From the NCBI RefSeq assembly GCF_001949145.1, contig NW_019091642.1:206644-270643 (forward strand): DNA of 64,000 nt. The letters are read 5' to 3'. The DNA is from Acanthaster planci. Its lineage: Eukaryota > Echinodermata > Asteroidea > Valvatida > Acanthasteridae. The position numbers were made by a program, and so were the translations under genes. Position 1 is the stretch's first letter. Each line of letters starts with the position of its first letter. Below are positions 35,221 to 48,541 of this stretch, one piece after another. Below the pieces are notes generated by a model, which was not told the origin of the DNA, searched no databases, and saw only the letters and a list, made by a program, of their open reading frames with translations.

Positions 35221-38200
35221 TTTGCAAATAAGATCGAGAATTCAAGTACGTTTTGCTATTGAACAATGTTTTAATTAAAGGGCCCGTGAAATGTGTTTTT
35301 TATTGGTTTTAATGGAAGATAATGTTTAAAAAGATTTCCTGTCGGTAAAAAATATCGCCTCAATTATATAGTATGAAAAAAAGTTATAAAGAGTTTTTGC
35401 GAAGGGGCTCCACCCCAAGGGAAGCACTTTATTAGCATAGACAATTTGCATAATTGTGACGTACGTTTGGGAACCTACATCGGCCAGCGGCGCCGGCGCT
35501 AGTACTGTGTGTATGTATACCACTGCAGTAAACTGTGATTTCGAGATCACCAAAAGTTTGCTACGGTACTGGTCATGTGTGGATAATTAACCAGGTGCGT
35601 TGCTGCAGCACGTATGTTCATACCCCTCACTTGGTGTGTGCGCATGCGCAATGAATCCCACTACAGCGCCAAAAGCCAGTAAAATGGATCCTGACTCTGG
35701 CAGGTGGACCCCAAAAGTAATCTATCAACATCAAACTCAGATAAAGTTGTTTGCCCCTCATTTCCATACCGATTAGAATTTAATCACTCAAAGTCCCTTT
35801 TGCTAACTTGCACACTATAAAAAAATCCATTTTCTGCCAAATTTGTGTCCGTATTTGTCACGTGCCACCAAAGTAACAGAGTCAGAAGGTGGAAGGGAAT
35901 CCAACATTTTAGAGTGGATTTTTTTTCAGTTTTGCCGGGTTTTCTCTGACATTTCTCTACTTGTAAGCGGTGAGTTATTTTATGAACACTCTGCGAAGCA
36001 AACCGTATGGACGGGAACTGAAATTTTTGTTTGTGCCTTTTGGTCGAGCATTTTGACGTGATTGTACGTATTCGTGCAGTGCAGTAGGTCAACTCGTACC
36101 CAAACGCACTCGTATCCAGGTTTGTGTACGTTTGCAGCATGCCCAAAATCCGGACATCTCCGTTTTCACCACTGCCAAACTATAAGTGGGGAAATTTGAA
36201 TACGCATGAAAATGAACGGCATTAAGACAAATCGCTCTCGATCTTGAAAAAATGAGCTGATAGATACAAACAAGTTTTCAGTCTTCCAGACAGTATCACA
36301 GATGATCGGAGGGAAATTCGACAAAAGTGTGAAAACACGGAAAATGTCGAAAATGGGTCCCAATGAAAAACGAAATGAATTTCAAAAACAGTTTTCTTCC
36401 TAGAAGTAATAACCGTTTTTGTTCATGGGAATTACTAGTCTTTCATGAGGCGTCAAAGTAATTTGAAGGTAAACTCGGCAAAATTGTGAAAATGAGACAC
36501 AAAGTCAGATAAAAAAATGACAGGAAAACATCTAGAAGTACACGTGTGTGCGGAGAAACCGGGTGTCATTAACCCTGGAATGTTATTCTGTTGGATTGTG
36601 CACATCAGGGAGCGTATACTCAATTACCCTCCTTTTCCAGCTGGTTCAAGATATCAAATTAAATTTACATCGAATTAAAGACGGTGCTATTTGTTAGATG
36701 CTTCGACTACAGGGATGTTTCCCAGATGGCTTACTTCTCTACAGCGAAATGCCCTTAATATTTCTTCCCGATGGAAGTGCAACCAACAAAGGACCAAGTC
36801 GTTGTCAAGCAGAATCATGTTTGATTTACACAGAGCGGTACAGACATATTCATTATACTATCCATTAAGCATGCTCGTGTATCCAGCCTTGTCCGGCGTC
36901 TGGCTTGCCAATATTAACTCAGAAATGAATTGTTCCCTAAAATGTCATCCTTGTATGTGCCCCGCTGACTCCCCAAATGGCAAGCGTTGAAAATAATGTT
37001 GGGTTGTGGTCTTCACCATTTGACACAAAATGTGTTCTAAACTCCACACCGCACCTCAAAATCAAGAGCTTTGGAAACAATTCAGAAGTGCCACTTGTAA
37101 TCCAATGTATGCCATCAAACCTTAATAATGACATTTTGGCTTGACAGTAAGCATTGATAACCGATAGTAAAAATACTTTACTTGGTAGTAAGTATTGACA
37201 ATTTGTATTACAATACCTAATGCCTCGTTACGGCTTTAGTGGATGTACTTTTAATAATTAGTCGGCCACAATATAATTACACAGTCAAATTTGTTCAGTT
37301 TAAGAGTTTCAACCCTTTTCTCATACACGAAAAAAGAATTAGAACAACTGTTTTCAGAAAAAAATATTTGGGGGGATATAGCTACTAAAAGAATACGTTT
37401 TCGGAAGGCATTACGTTTCCATGTTTCGTACTACATAAGGATTTCGAGCCCAAGAACAACTGAAAAGAATTGGACAGGGAAGACAAAATACCGTTTTCGC
37501 ACTATTTTTCTCTTTTCTATAAGTTGTTAATATCAACTTTTTTTCATATAAAACTCATCATTTTATTGAAGCTCAAGATACATGTTGGATGTTATTTTTT
37601 ATTCTTATTGAAATACAGTTTTCGAGCTTGATATATATACCATTATCAAGCTAAACCTAAAGTTACCACACTGTACAATTTGCCCCTATCTCTCTTAAAA
37701 ATTAACCTGAGCCAAATGACACTCTCGTATAAACTGAACCACTGTAAACATTCTTTTCCTGACTGTAGTCAATGTATGTTCATATTGCGCTATTTCGTTT
37801 GGCCCGTTGACAGCTGCATTATATATGAAGTGATTACTTTCGGAACAGTCATTATCATCACTAACTGAATGAGCGGTCGGCACTTACTCTAAGCCATTTC
37901 CTTCTCTCAGCTCTTTCTGTTTTGTGTTTTGTAACCCTATCTAATAAATGGTAATTTGCGCAGGTGTTTTCCAGCAAAAGCAAACTATGAAGTCTGAAGT
38001 GTGGTCTGTATAGACAGACTTTTTCAAAATGAAAGTAAACAGTCGTATCGATTGGGCTGATTGGAATTTATACAGTGCATACCATATTAACGCTATTTGA
38101 CGTTACAGTTACATTACAAAAAGGTTTTCACATTATTAACTCTGTAAACGTTTCGTGTGTTTATTTCACTGTCTGCATCAGGTATTCTACCGCATCTAAA

Positions 38201-41200
38201 CAAAATGATACTAAACGTTTAAGTTTACCATGTGAGAAAAAGAATGAATCATGTGGAATAATGTGAAACTAACAGTGCAGTAAATAATTCATTTGGTGTA
38301 TATCAAATTTTGGATGCAGTAAAATCTTGCACAATATTGCCAATTCCAAATTCATGTTACATCATGCCTCCCTCTCTGTTCCCGCCCTACACGGTGCCAT
38401 TCTAATAAATAGTGAGCAGTTACAAAAGGAGGAACGTTTTCATAGTAGTGTAATAGGGGAACACTGACAACTGATTGCAGCACGTATACCAAACTTCCAA
38501 CCGCGGCACGGCAGCAATCCGATTAAAAACAAAAAATTTTACTCGGCCTTTCTCAGCGTAAGAGTCCAATTTCTTCAATACGTTCAATATCGTAACCCTT
38601 TGAACCACTTGATTCATATCGAGGTTTCTTTTCTTTCCTTTTTTTTACAATTAATGCAGTTAACTCCTTTTATGTGCACCCAAAGAATGCGTTCCCCGTA
38701 CATTTATTCACAAATCTTGTCGTTTTCTCTTCCTTTGAAAACTCTACCTTCATGCGCGCAAATACAGTTCCGGAGCCAGAGATTCACATGCCATAGAAAC
38801 AGGTTTCAAATGAAACCACGATAAAATTGTTTGTCGGTTGGTTTAACTGAATTCCTAGCCAACCCTTTTCCAAGGTTCCCAGGGAATTTGGAATGAACGA
38901 AGAGGCTATTTGGTTTGAATGAACTTATTTATCAAGAGATTGCTCAAATAAGGACGAAATCACTCCAACCTGGATCTGCACTCGCTCAGTGGGTTGGCTT
39001 CAGCTATGATCGATGACTCTGTTTATTGCTTTGGTTCCTTGGTGGCAATACTTATCTTTGCTTGTTTTCCCGGCGTTATTCAGTCTCGGTCACTAAGCTG
39101 ATCCAATAAGCTGGCTGATTTCTCACGTACGTTTTTATACCGTACTCAAGGAGGGGAATGCGATTCCGACCCTGGGCTAATGGATTTTTTGACACATTTA
39201 ATGACTCTGTAAGATTTTTAATGTTACAGCTCATTTACACAGATGAGCAATACCGGAATTAAGATACGGAAGATAGTATGCATCGCAGTCGTTGACATTC
39301 ACACAAAAGCGGAAACCACTCGGCATGTCTAGTTATTACCACTAATTGACCAAAACGCACTGAGTGCAGTACCTTCGAAATTTCACTCAAGTTTGAAAAT
39401 AAAGCGGTTCATCGCCCTAAGGGCCGATTTGCCGCTTTCTGTGTGAATAGTCCTATCGGATGCCACTATGTTCTATTTTTCTTCAGTATTTATCCTTATC
39501 GCTTGCAGCGCAAACTGGCTGAGACGACGGCATTTTTTCGTGTACAGTCCATCCTGGTTCAAATGGGTTAAAAGCTCTCCCCAAAGTCTCGTAAATATCT
39601 TTTTCAAAGTAGCGAAGGTGCATTTCATCCAACCCCTTTAGAGTAAAACCGAAGTGTTAATTTAACACCATACATACAGAATGGTCTGCTGTTGACTTTG
39701 ATGGCTGTAATTTCATTCATGTCCACTCATCGTTTTCATTCTGCCTAAGTTGTATTCACTCGGACTACGTGTTTGTGGGTGAGAACTGGCCATAGAACAT
39801 CTAGAGAGTTACAGTCGTTTTACAGCATCTTGGAAAATGCGTTTGGAATCCCCCCTAGCACGACAGAGTCCAGGATATCCATTTCTCTTTCCCACTCTTA
39901 TTAACGGCGCCATCAATAATTCTCTTATCAGTTATCCCCGGTACTCCTAGGGCCTAACAAGGTCCCCGCAAGATCCAACAATCACGGGAAATGTTCTTGT
40001 TAAAAAGCCATTTCGTTGAAGTGGCAAATAGATTGCCCAAGCAATTTAGGGCAGAGTCATTTAATCATCTCCATGAAAACACGTGAACCGGCTGGCAGTT
40101 CACTTCCTTTTTAAAGTGAATTACCACCCTAAGGCTACTTCCTTCAATCATTTGCGCCGTCGCGGTGTTAAACATCAACCTGTTGACAACGGTAAGTTTA
40201 TTTGCATTCCTCGTCAACGTTTGGTAATGCACCTTTCAAAGTATTTGATATTGATTTCAAATTTCAATTGGATACCTTTCAATTTAAATATTCTTTCCTT
40301 TCTCAGACAAGAGTTTAAATCAGAATTTTGTTAAAAAGCCCGGCAAAATTTTCCTCAGCCAGGCTCTTCCAACATGTACAGGTTCAAGACTCAGTTTCAT
40401 AATTGGAAATTCAAAAGCACAACAGCATAATGAGGCTACAAAGCGCTTATGGTATCCGTGTTCTGGAGCCTCATCCATTTAATCTGAATTCATATTAGCA
40501 TTTCCCTCCCGTATTAATAATTACTTGTGACTGGGCAAAGCATCCGATAAGCCACGTCGTGGTTTCATAATTTTCCCCAAGAGCGCACCATCTGTTGCTG
40601 TCAGGGGTCTCTCGATGCGACTAAGCGCTGAGAGGGAGAATCACTTTTAACCGGGCCAAGTTGTCTAATAGGAACCGCTAGTACTGTGCCAAGGGCCCAC
40701 AAAAATTCGGGGGCCCCACGACAAGTTTGAGAGCCTCAGTCATAACCGTAGTACACACCTGCATCCAGGTTTTAGCACCTGAATTCTGAGAAAGCGTCAT
40801 GATTACACGTACATGTACCATTTTTGTAGCTTATTCCAGGTTTGTAGCTTATTTCAGTAAGGCCACAGAGGTTGATTTCCTATAGGCCTCCGAACACTTT
40901 ATTAAACCTGACTGTAAGCATGAGATTAAGTTGCTTTTTTCGGAATGTGGCACAAACCGTCATCGACATGGGCGTAAAAGCCTGGGAATAGGGGGATACA
41001 TGTACATCTCGCAACTTTTTGAGGTGGGGAATGGGCTATTGAATTATCCCCTCCGCACACTTTTTGTTGTGAGCAAAAAAATTGTGAAGAATTTTTCAGA
41101 CTTCCTCTCTAAAAGGAAAAAACATTTTAAAAGCTTTAAATATGCCATTCTGAATACATATTACAGAGGTACATCAATATCGTGAACAATGACCTCTATA

Positions 41201-42386
41201 TGGTGTCCACACCCCCCCCCGCTTTTCAAATTTTCATGGCCGGGCAAGTCATCCCCCAATTATCCTTATGGATGGAGAGCGCCCTAAAAGTGTCGCCCTT
41301 TACCAGCTGTCAATTTTTCGTGAAAACGAAAATAACTCGGTTCTCTAAAATGCACGAGATCACTCTGCGCCCGACTGCGTTGGTGTTGGTAATAAAATAT
41401 AGAGCCTGAAAGTATAAAAAGGTCACGCAGCAAGCTTCGGAACCCTCACGCGGTCCGCCTATGGGGATTTTACACGGGTCCGTCCTATCACGTTCGATAA
41501 CTTTTGGAAGAACGATTTCTAATTGAAACCGTCCCAAGAAACACTCATGTCGGAATTATTCCTTGACCTCCTCCGATAATTTTTGGAAAAGTCATCTGAA
41601 GTTGGGTATAAACGAATTTCATTAACAACCTTTCACTTCCGGCAATATATTCCTAGGTCGATTTCATGCAGGTTTGTTTTCTCTCCGTGTTTACGTGAAA
41701 ACGAAATTGTACAACGTTGCAAAGATTTACCTACCTGTACTTGATGGGTCTGAGATTCAGTCGAGTTGACCTGACAGTTCTGTCAGCAAAGGTTAGATAA
41801 AATATAGGTTTTCCTGGCCAATTTCGGAAAATGTGTAAATGAATTAGTAATAGCAGCAGTCGTCTTCGAGCGGAATAGAATGAACATTCAAATCCCTGTT
41901 TGTATTTAACAAATAACAATTCTGCTTGAAGAAGGGTACATTCAGTCGTACACAGTCTGCGTTCAATTTCCTGATATTTCATTATTTTACTTGTATGTTG
42001 ACATTCATTATTGCATGATATTGAATGCACATCTACGATCCTGCATTCATCTTCATTTGTACTTAATCTATTTCGGAATATGTGTAGGTGGTTTCGCGCA
42101 AAGTGTTATTTAACGTATGACCGGTGAAGAATTAGAATTCGTTTGTGTGCCAACAGAAGTTACATTCTTAGAAGTGTTACAGTCAGGATTTGGATTCCAG
42201 AATCACTACGTCATGCCGGCCGGTGGGGATTATTAGCTTGACCCTCTGGAGCCTGAACCTTAATCCCCCTGGGCTGTCATCCTAATCTTTCTAGGCCAAG
42301 CCCTGTAAAATGTTTGTGTTATAAGACTCTTTGTATAATGAGTGAACAGGGAATGTGCTTAGACACTATAAATTGGGTAGACCTCC
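35221..42386. other. Long gene-poor intergenic stretch
   Basis: No gene is supported. One notable site is a perfect NRF-1 palindrome, TGCGCATGCGCA, at 35,639-35,650, 33 bases before an ATG (35,684) opening a 30-codon frame. It resembles the patch at 25.0 kb. A C-run lies at about 41,211. Many short frames appear to be chance. Confidence 0.4.
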
Positions 42387-42583
42387 CACATTTGAAGCAA
42401 AATATGGATGGAAAGAACCCCCCCGCGCCTTTGTGTTGGCCATTGTTTGATCGGAATCTCAGAAATTCTTTACAGACTTCTAAGGGTTGTGTTAGGTAAC
42501 AATAGTCTAGAGTGTGTATAGGGATTGGACAGGTAGGAGGGTACCCCTCCGTCCCATATCTTGCCTGGTATAACCTCCCATGC
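42387..42583 (-). repeat. Dispersed repeat, copy 2 (inverted relative to 23,188)
   Basis: The reverse complement of this segment aligns along its length with 23,188-23,390, including GATATGGGACGGAGGGGTAC and TTCCGATCAAACAATG. Confidence 0.7.
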
Positions 42584-44706
42584 CGCGTTCCCTGTTGACC
42601 ATACCACCACGTACAGGCGAGGCGATCAACGAGCCAGCAATTACCAATGTCCAAGTCAAGCTACTTTAATGAACCCACTGGGCGTAGCTGTTTCTCCCAA
42701 GCTTCGAATCATCGTGCTGGCTCTCAAGGCTACCGCCCATTGCCCTGAACTGTACCTGCACGGGTATGACATCGAACTGGGGGCATACTTCAATGTCAAG
42801 CCAAGTAGCACGGCATCGCCCTCGGGACCAGCGGTCGGTCAAGTTCCCCTCGTTGGACGTGGACCACACCTCGCAGCAGTCCTTGCCCAGCGGTCAACAG
42901 AGCAACCCGGCCTTCTTCGTTTTCTTATGTTCACCGGGCAATTTTTTTGTATGTATATCGGCCGACACTTCATTATTATAATTGTATAGATTTGTATTAT
43001 ATTTATTTACTTGTTAATCTCTCCATGTTGATTGACGTTGATTCATTATTAAAATTAATGCACTTTCAGTTCTTCTAATTCACGCTTCACTGCCTTGATA
43101 ATTGTTGGCATGTTGAAAATGTTCTGTTTATTTGTTGGTTCTTTCCTCTTAAATTTTTTGCTGCCGTGTGCGACGGATTGGGTTTGTTAGTTGGTCTTTC
43201 CACAAGTAACAGAAGTTAAATGTTTGAATATTTATAATTAAAATAAACCATTCATGTTGTCGTTGGAAAAGGCCAACTATTGTAAGAAACCTAAAAACAC
43301 CTGCGCTGAGGGAACCTTCCTTCTTGTACTGCGTTTTAATCATATTAACCTATAAATGAGTAACAGGACATTTATTGTCAAAGTGGTGTCATGACTTGTG
43401 TAACCTTGTATTCTAATCAAATTGAACGTATATTTTGCGATTTTAAATTACAAGCAAATGCAAATGAATGCTCACTTCCAAAGGGTCACGGTAAAAGACA
43501 AATTTTCAGTGAATAGGAACGCATATTTCTTGTAATTGTCAAGGAATACGTCAATCCGAAATCCCAATCACGTACTTGTAACTTCTTTATTAATGAAAGG
43601 TATTGCACATTCATTGATTTGAAGGATGCAAAACAATTCGAATGCTTGTTATTGCGAAAATAAAACCAGGTTTCAAGCCGTTTACAGAATATACGCTAAA
43701 TTGAAAATTTATTTTACAAATTACATCGTGCATTTCCCAATTGGCTGGGAAACCCTATTTTAGAATCTTTCTTAAACGCAGATTGTTTTAACTTTATATC
43801 CTTTTAATTTACAAAATCCTTAATTTTTTTTCGTCTGTTTTATTTGGCTCTTCCCAAAAGACTAATATAAAGTGTAATTCCGTAACTGTTCATCTACGTG
43901 CGAGATCACCGCATTGCACTGCACTTTACGTATTTTAGATTTTTGGAAGAGATAGGTCTATTTCTGATTTAGATCAGGTAATGTTTTTCATTTTCGATGT
44001 ATTGATATGTTAGCAACTATTATGTTTTTAAAAAGTACCTGAACGAATTTTTGCACGTTAATTTTCCTATCCAACGGTTCCGGCAGTACCCCATCAGGGA
44101 TCAACTTTGAGGGAACATTCACTTGAGCATTTATTTCTTAAGTTTAGGGTATCCGCTTCGCACAGCGTTTTGTTTTGCGGAATTTGTCCTAGAAACATTA
44201 TTAAGATTATTGCCATTCTCCATTTATGTTGGCAATTAAGTCAGCGGCATGAAACGTTGTTTCTTCGATTTAAGCAAAAAACGAGGTTCGCTCGGAAATG
44301 AGACCCACAGCATGAGCTATGAGCGTTTCAGCAGTCGTCATTTGAAAATGGGGAGATAATTTGGTGAATATGGTAACCTATTAACTGAAGAGTAAAATTT
44401 TATGTAAAATCATTTGTGTGCAACAGTTTAATAGGTTGGCTATTTTAGGGCACGCCAATGCATTTACGTCAAGGAGAATGGACGAGGAACTTGTAGATTC
44501 GATGCGAAGCCGAGCGCACGGATCTACAGTTCCGAGTCTATTCTCTGACAAACTTTTTTTTCCCGATTGTTACATGAACATAAAGCCCCGAGTCTATGAC
44601 ACTCTCGCCAGCATGCACATCTTCGTTACATTATTGTTCACGGGTTAGGGCCACGTGAAACATCAACAGTGCTCGTGCTGTTAACATCGTCAGTGATCAT
44701 TATGCT
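42584..44706. other. Intergenic; one GC-richer unassigned frame at 42,561-42,989
   Basis: The + frame to 42,989 is GC-richer than its surroundings and proline/alanine-rich, but I recognise no domain. It directly abuts the repeat at 42,387 and may belong to a mobile element. The remainder is AT-rich with no feature. Confidence 0.35.
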
Positions 44707-44995
44707 CTCTTCTCTTCCTCTTAAGCCTTAGAGTCATTATTACGCGTGGGTCATTGCAGCAACACACATCGCACTAAAACCACCACAGGACTCTATGAAA
44801 TTGAGGCGTGTTGTATCAACTTCATGAGATTATTTGTGCAGTCGACACTCAGTGCTGTATATATATATACCTGTATTCTCTTCATCTTGCGCCTTGGATT
44901 CGTTATTATGCGTGTGTCATTGCAGCGAAACCTTCCAGATTAACACCACCACAGGACTCTATGAAATTGAGGAATGCTATATCAACTTCATGAAG
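44707..44995 (+). repeat. Tandem duplication, two units about 171 bp apart
   Basis: Units at about 44,707-44,828 and 44,878-44,995 share TCATTGCAGC, CCACCACAGGACTCTATGAA, here given as 20 bases, and ATCAACTTCATGA. The second unit opens into a frame continuing to 45,211 (NTTTGLYEIEECYINFMK). I cannot assign it to a family. Confidence 0.55.
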
Positions 44996-45331
44996 TGTGG
45001 TATGGCACTTTTCGAACCACTTTACAAATTACTCAAAATGAGCTTCACTGATCCTTACATGTTCTTATGTATGAATCATTCCGAAATGCCCCCTTGCATC
45101 CGATTGCTGTTTCATTTGGAGAATGGGCAACTTGGATTTAAATTACGATGGCAATTTTGGAGTTCAGTGATAACATTAAAGAATTTCTATATAGTACACA
45201 TATCCGCCTAAAAATGCTTATGGCGCTACAATCAACCTGGGTACATCTTCTAGTTGCTCCAAGATCATGCCGGTCCTGAGGTGACAGATCTATCAGAATC
45301 GCTGCTGCCCGAGTGTACGGTCCAGCACATA

Positions 45332-45490
45332 TACAGGGTGTCCCAGAAAAAAACAAACCCTGAGGAAAGGGCTTAATATGCCCAAACCATGAGATATGAT
45401 TATTACGTAGAAGGATCTCCAAAAAGTAGAAGCAGTATTCCTTCTAATGATACCTTGATGGTATCCTTCCTGTCACGCATGACTGAACAC
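45332..45490 (+). mobile_element. Isolated Tc1/mariner-like transposon end (inverted copy at 28,763)
   Basis: It begins TA then CAGGGTGTCCCAGAAAAA and matches the reverse complement of 28,763-28,921. The similarity stops at TCAGTCATGC/TGAACAC (45,490). No second end or transposase was found nearby. Confidence 0.6.
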
Positions 45491-47141
45491 TATTGTCTTG
45501 AAAAGGGGGCATCCAAACTCAGTTGCAACACTTTGGATAAACCAGTGAATGAGGCTGTCCTCTGTCAAGCTTGTCCTGGATAAGATATCAGGGGCACACC
45601 GGGTTATGAATAAACATATAGTTACTGGAGAAAATAGCCCGAGTACCTGAAAACGCCATTGAAACAACAACTGTTATGTTCTTCCCCAACCCTTTGGTCA
45701 CAACTACCTTAACCAAAACGGGGGGGGCAGACGAATCTACATTTACTGCTTACAAATCTACATTATTAGGTCAGTTTATTGTAATGTATCTAGAATATTT
45801 CCAAATCAAGTTACGGGACAGGATCATTACTTGACGAACCATATAAGAAATAGTGACATAAATTTTAAAAGACACAAAACGAGAACCTCATCAATATTTT
45901 TCATTTTCTCCATCCTCATCAGTTTCGTGCCCTATTTCTCATGATGCAACAGGAAATTGGAATTTTGGATTTTATAATAACAAAGCCTCAATGTGTTTGC
46001 ACACAATTACTAAGTCATGGACTAATGGGCAGATTATTTACGAGGCAATTAAACCCAAATTTCCCACCTCTGCTTTGTACTCCACCATCACTGTATCAAA
46101 TACACCCGCCCAGAAATCACTTTGTTAATTGAGCTATTTATCTTTCAGTCTCGGTTCACAATTTGGCATTTTAGGGTTGATATCTTTGTTACTGAGGTTA
46201 TTCTTAAAGAGATAGGGCCCAACCTGGGTAGATTTGTCTCCATGGTGACAACTACTAATCCCATAATCCATTTCACTGTTTCAAGTCCCAATGTTCTTCT
46301 TACTGAATTCTAGATCTGTTCTGAGATCCCAATATACAAACAATGTACATGAATACATGAGTGGACTCGATCTACAAACGGAAGAAGGCGTTTTATACCT
46401 TTCAAAATTTGTTGTTACATACAGTAAATCAAAGAGATAGTTTCTTCTCGAACGTACGTGAAAAGAGAGCACAGGACTGGTGAGAAACATGTGAAATTGA
46501 GTGAAATTGATATTCATCATCAGTTATATGCTTCCTTGCGCTTGCCTTTGTCATATGAGGCAATTGTTTCTGGTTTTTGCGTTTACGTCAGTCACAACCC
46601 AAACATGTTTCTAGTTAGGGGTTGCCAAAACGCCCTGGCCCGGGGAAGCTCAATTTAGGTCACGGACGTCATATTAAAAAACATAACGTCCCTGGTCTTG
46701 GCGTAAAGCCATGTCGTTTCATTTCACAGTGAAACCCCTTCGCTCGTAAACACTACCCAGTCCGAGGTTGTTGGTGACCTGAGCCCAAGTTCATGGCACT
46801 GCTGAACAGCTAGCAGAAAAGTCGTGCTTAGTATAGAACAAAATATGCTAACCATTAACACTGTTTCATGGCGGTGCTTGGTGGTGTTGTACTTACGGTA
46901 GCGCATGCACAGAGAGATTCCAACTGTTTTATCACTACATCAAGGAACTTTTTCCTCTCAGTTAAGCTTGCCTTTTACCGTGCTTACTGCTTAGTCTTCA
47001 TGAATTGGGCCCAAGCATTTTGAGTCCCGCGTATAAGCAACATTTCCACTGCAGTGGTGTAAGTTCGTACAGGGATTAATGCATGTGGTAGTTCTTAATA
47101 AAAGTACTGATAATGAGCAATCTGCTTATTGATTTTTACAG
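45491..47141. other. Upstream region of the CUB/LDLa gene, nothing recognised
   Basis: No CCAAT/TATA pair that I can defend. It ends in an acceptor-like TTGATTTTTACAG at 47,129-47,141, which may begin the 5' UTR exon of the downstream gene. Confidence 0.4.
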
Positions 47142-47300
47142 GATGCAGAGGACACACCAACAAACGCACTACTGACATGGATTAAAGGTAGCAGGCTTCG
47201 TGACCTCCCTAGGCATTGATATTCGTGAAATACCAGAAGGTTCCGATACGCTCGGGTATTGTTCTTGGCTGAAGTTCAAGTTGGAGCTCAAACAGCAGAC
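47142..47300 (+). other. Putative 5' UTR of the CUB/LDLa receptor gene
   Basis: This runs from a good acceptor (TTTTTACAG|GATGC) to the ATG at 47,301. It may be the 5' part of the exon whose coding part ends at 47,379. An alternative is a transcription start within this stretch. Confidence 0.35.
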
Positions 47301-47379
47301 ATGCAGGAAAAAGCGGCCATAATTATCTACGTTATTCTGGCGATCTGCGGAGCTTCAGTGGGTACTGCATCATCCCATG
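47301..47379 (+). CDS. Receptor gene, exon 1: signal peptide
   Basis: The ATG opens MQEKAAIIIYVILAICGASV followed by GTASSH, a classical signal peptide with a 12-15 residue hydrophobic core and an A-x-A-like cleavage zone. The exon ends with donor CCCATG|GTAAGG, leaving phase 1. Phase 1 is what the first CUB exon needs. Assignment to this gene rests on the matching phase, strand and lack of any other start exon in between, with no transcript support. Confidence 0.6.
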
Positions 47380-48087
47380 GTAAGGAGTCCTTCGCTGAAT
47401 ATTATTTCAGCCGAAGATCTTTGAATTGCTTGCAGTAAACAATCCTGATGTAAAGTCGTGAAGGTGTTTTAAAAGCTTACACGATTGGTGTTTTTGCTTA
47501 CTGCCTTGTTTGCTCTGGGAAGGGGGCAGAGAGTCAACTCTGTGGGAGCGTTGATCGGGGAGGGGGCAATATCGGATAATGAGGCCTTGCTCTTCATGAC
47601 GGCACAGTACACCACGTTTCGCACAAGGCACTGGGCTATTGCAATACACGGAGAATGTGCCTGCGCCCTAATCATAATAAAGCAACGTCCTTACAGAAAT
47701 TATTTTTAGCCAAGAATCCCCCTTAAAGGCTGGTAATGTCTTCACTTCCATCGGATGGTTTTTTATAAATGCAAACGAACAAAATAGGACGAACGAACAT
47801 GAACAGTTATCGTTTAACTATCCCACGAATGCAACTCATGAAAATGCGTTGAACTTGGCCACGCTGCAGGGAAGAATCCCACGCAACGGGCACCAAGCTG
47901 GTCCAAGAGAGGGTGCGATTTTCCTAGCAACAGGTGCTCCTTTGGTGAGAATTTGGATGGTTCACGAAGGACTATGAGATGCATCCGTTGCGTGCGCGTC
48001 GCTACCAACAAAACGAATACTTCCGATCAGCATGGCTCTTTTCAAACGATGAGGGGGTGCTTCTGCTAAAGGCGGAATGGACTTTAA
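47380..48087. repeat. Intron 1, first part, with repeat copy at 47,980-48,070
   Basis: The stretch 47,980-48,070 is the second copy of the repeat seen at 1,434. An open frame at 47,485-47,709 has no recognisable domain. Confidence 0.4.
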
Positions 48088-48541
48088 GGTTGCACTGCAC
48101 CAAATTCGCACCCATTGAAAACAGTGCAAAATCAGACCGAAAAAGCGCCGCCCGTCGACTCTCAGGAAGAGGTTGGCCTCTGTTTTTTCACCGGAAATTC
48201 AAGATTATGGCCAGAAGATCACTTTTCGTTTCAATTTTATGGGGGTTAGTCACGAAATTTTTTTATTCGCCTTTCCCAGAGAATACCCCCAAAATAGTTG
48301 TAAAACTATGCTCTCAGCTCTGAATGAAGTCACCCGCCTCTATCCGAGATAGGCCCGCAATATGGGGCTTTTTGTGACAGAAATACCCTGAACTAGAAAC
48401 TATTAGTCCCATATTCGGGATATAAAGGAATATTTCTATGAACCCCCTGATTATGGCATGCTTTATTGTAAAAAACCCATGGAATCACAGAATATTAATG
48501 AGCTTGCGCGTAGAAATCCAACGATATGATGGCATGCACCC
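48088..48541. mobile_element. MITE-like element with TGCACC ends (family copy 2)
   Basis: TTAA precedes GGTTGCACTGCACC at the left. TGGCATGCACCC followed by TTTAA closes the right. The interior aligns with 53,143-53,507 in the same orientation (AGGCCCGCAAT, AGAAATACCCTG, GATTATGGCAT, GCGCGTAGAAATC). TTAA at both sides would suit a piggyBac-type target duplication. There is one extra T at the right side. Confidence 0.6.

Noticed and set aside
42561-42989. 142-codon + frame, proline/alanine-rich
   Set aside because: No domain recognised and it overlaps the end of a dispersed repeat. Could be mobile-element debris.
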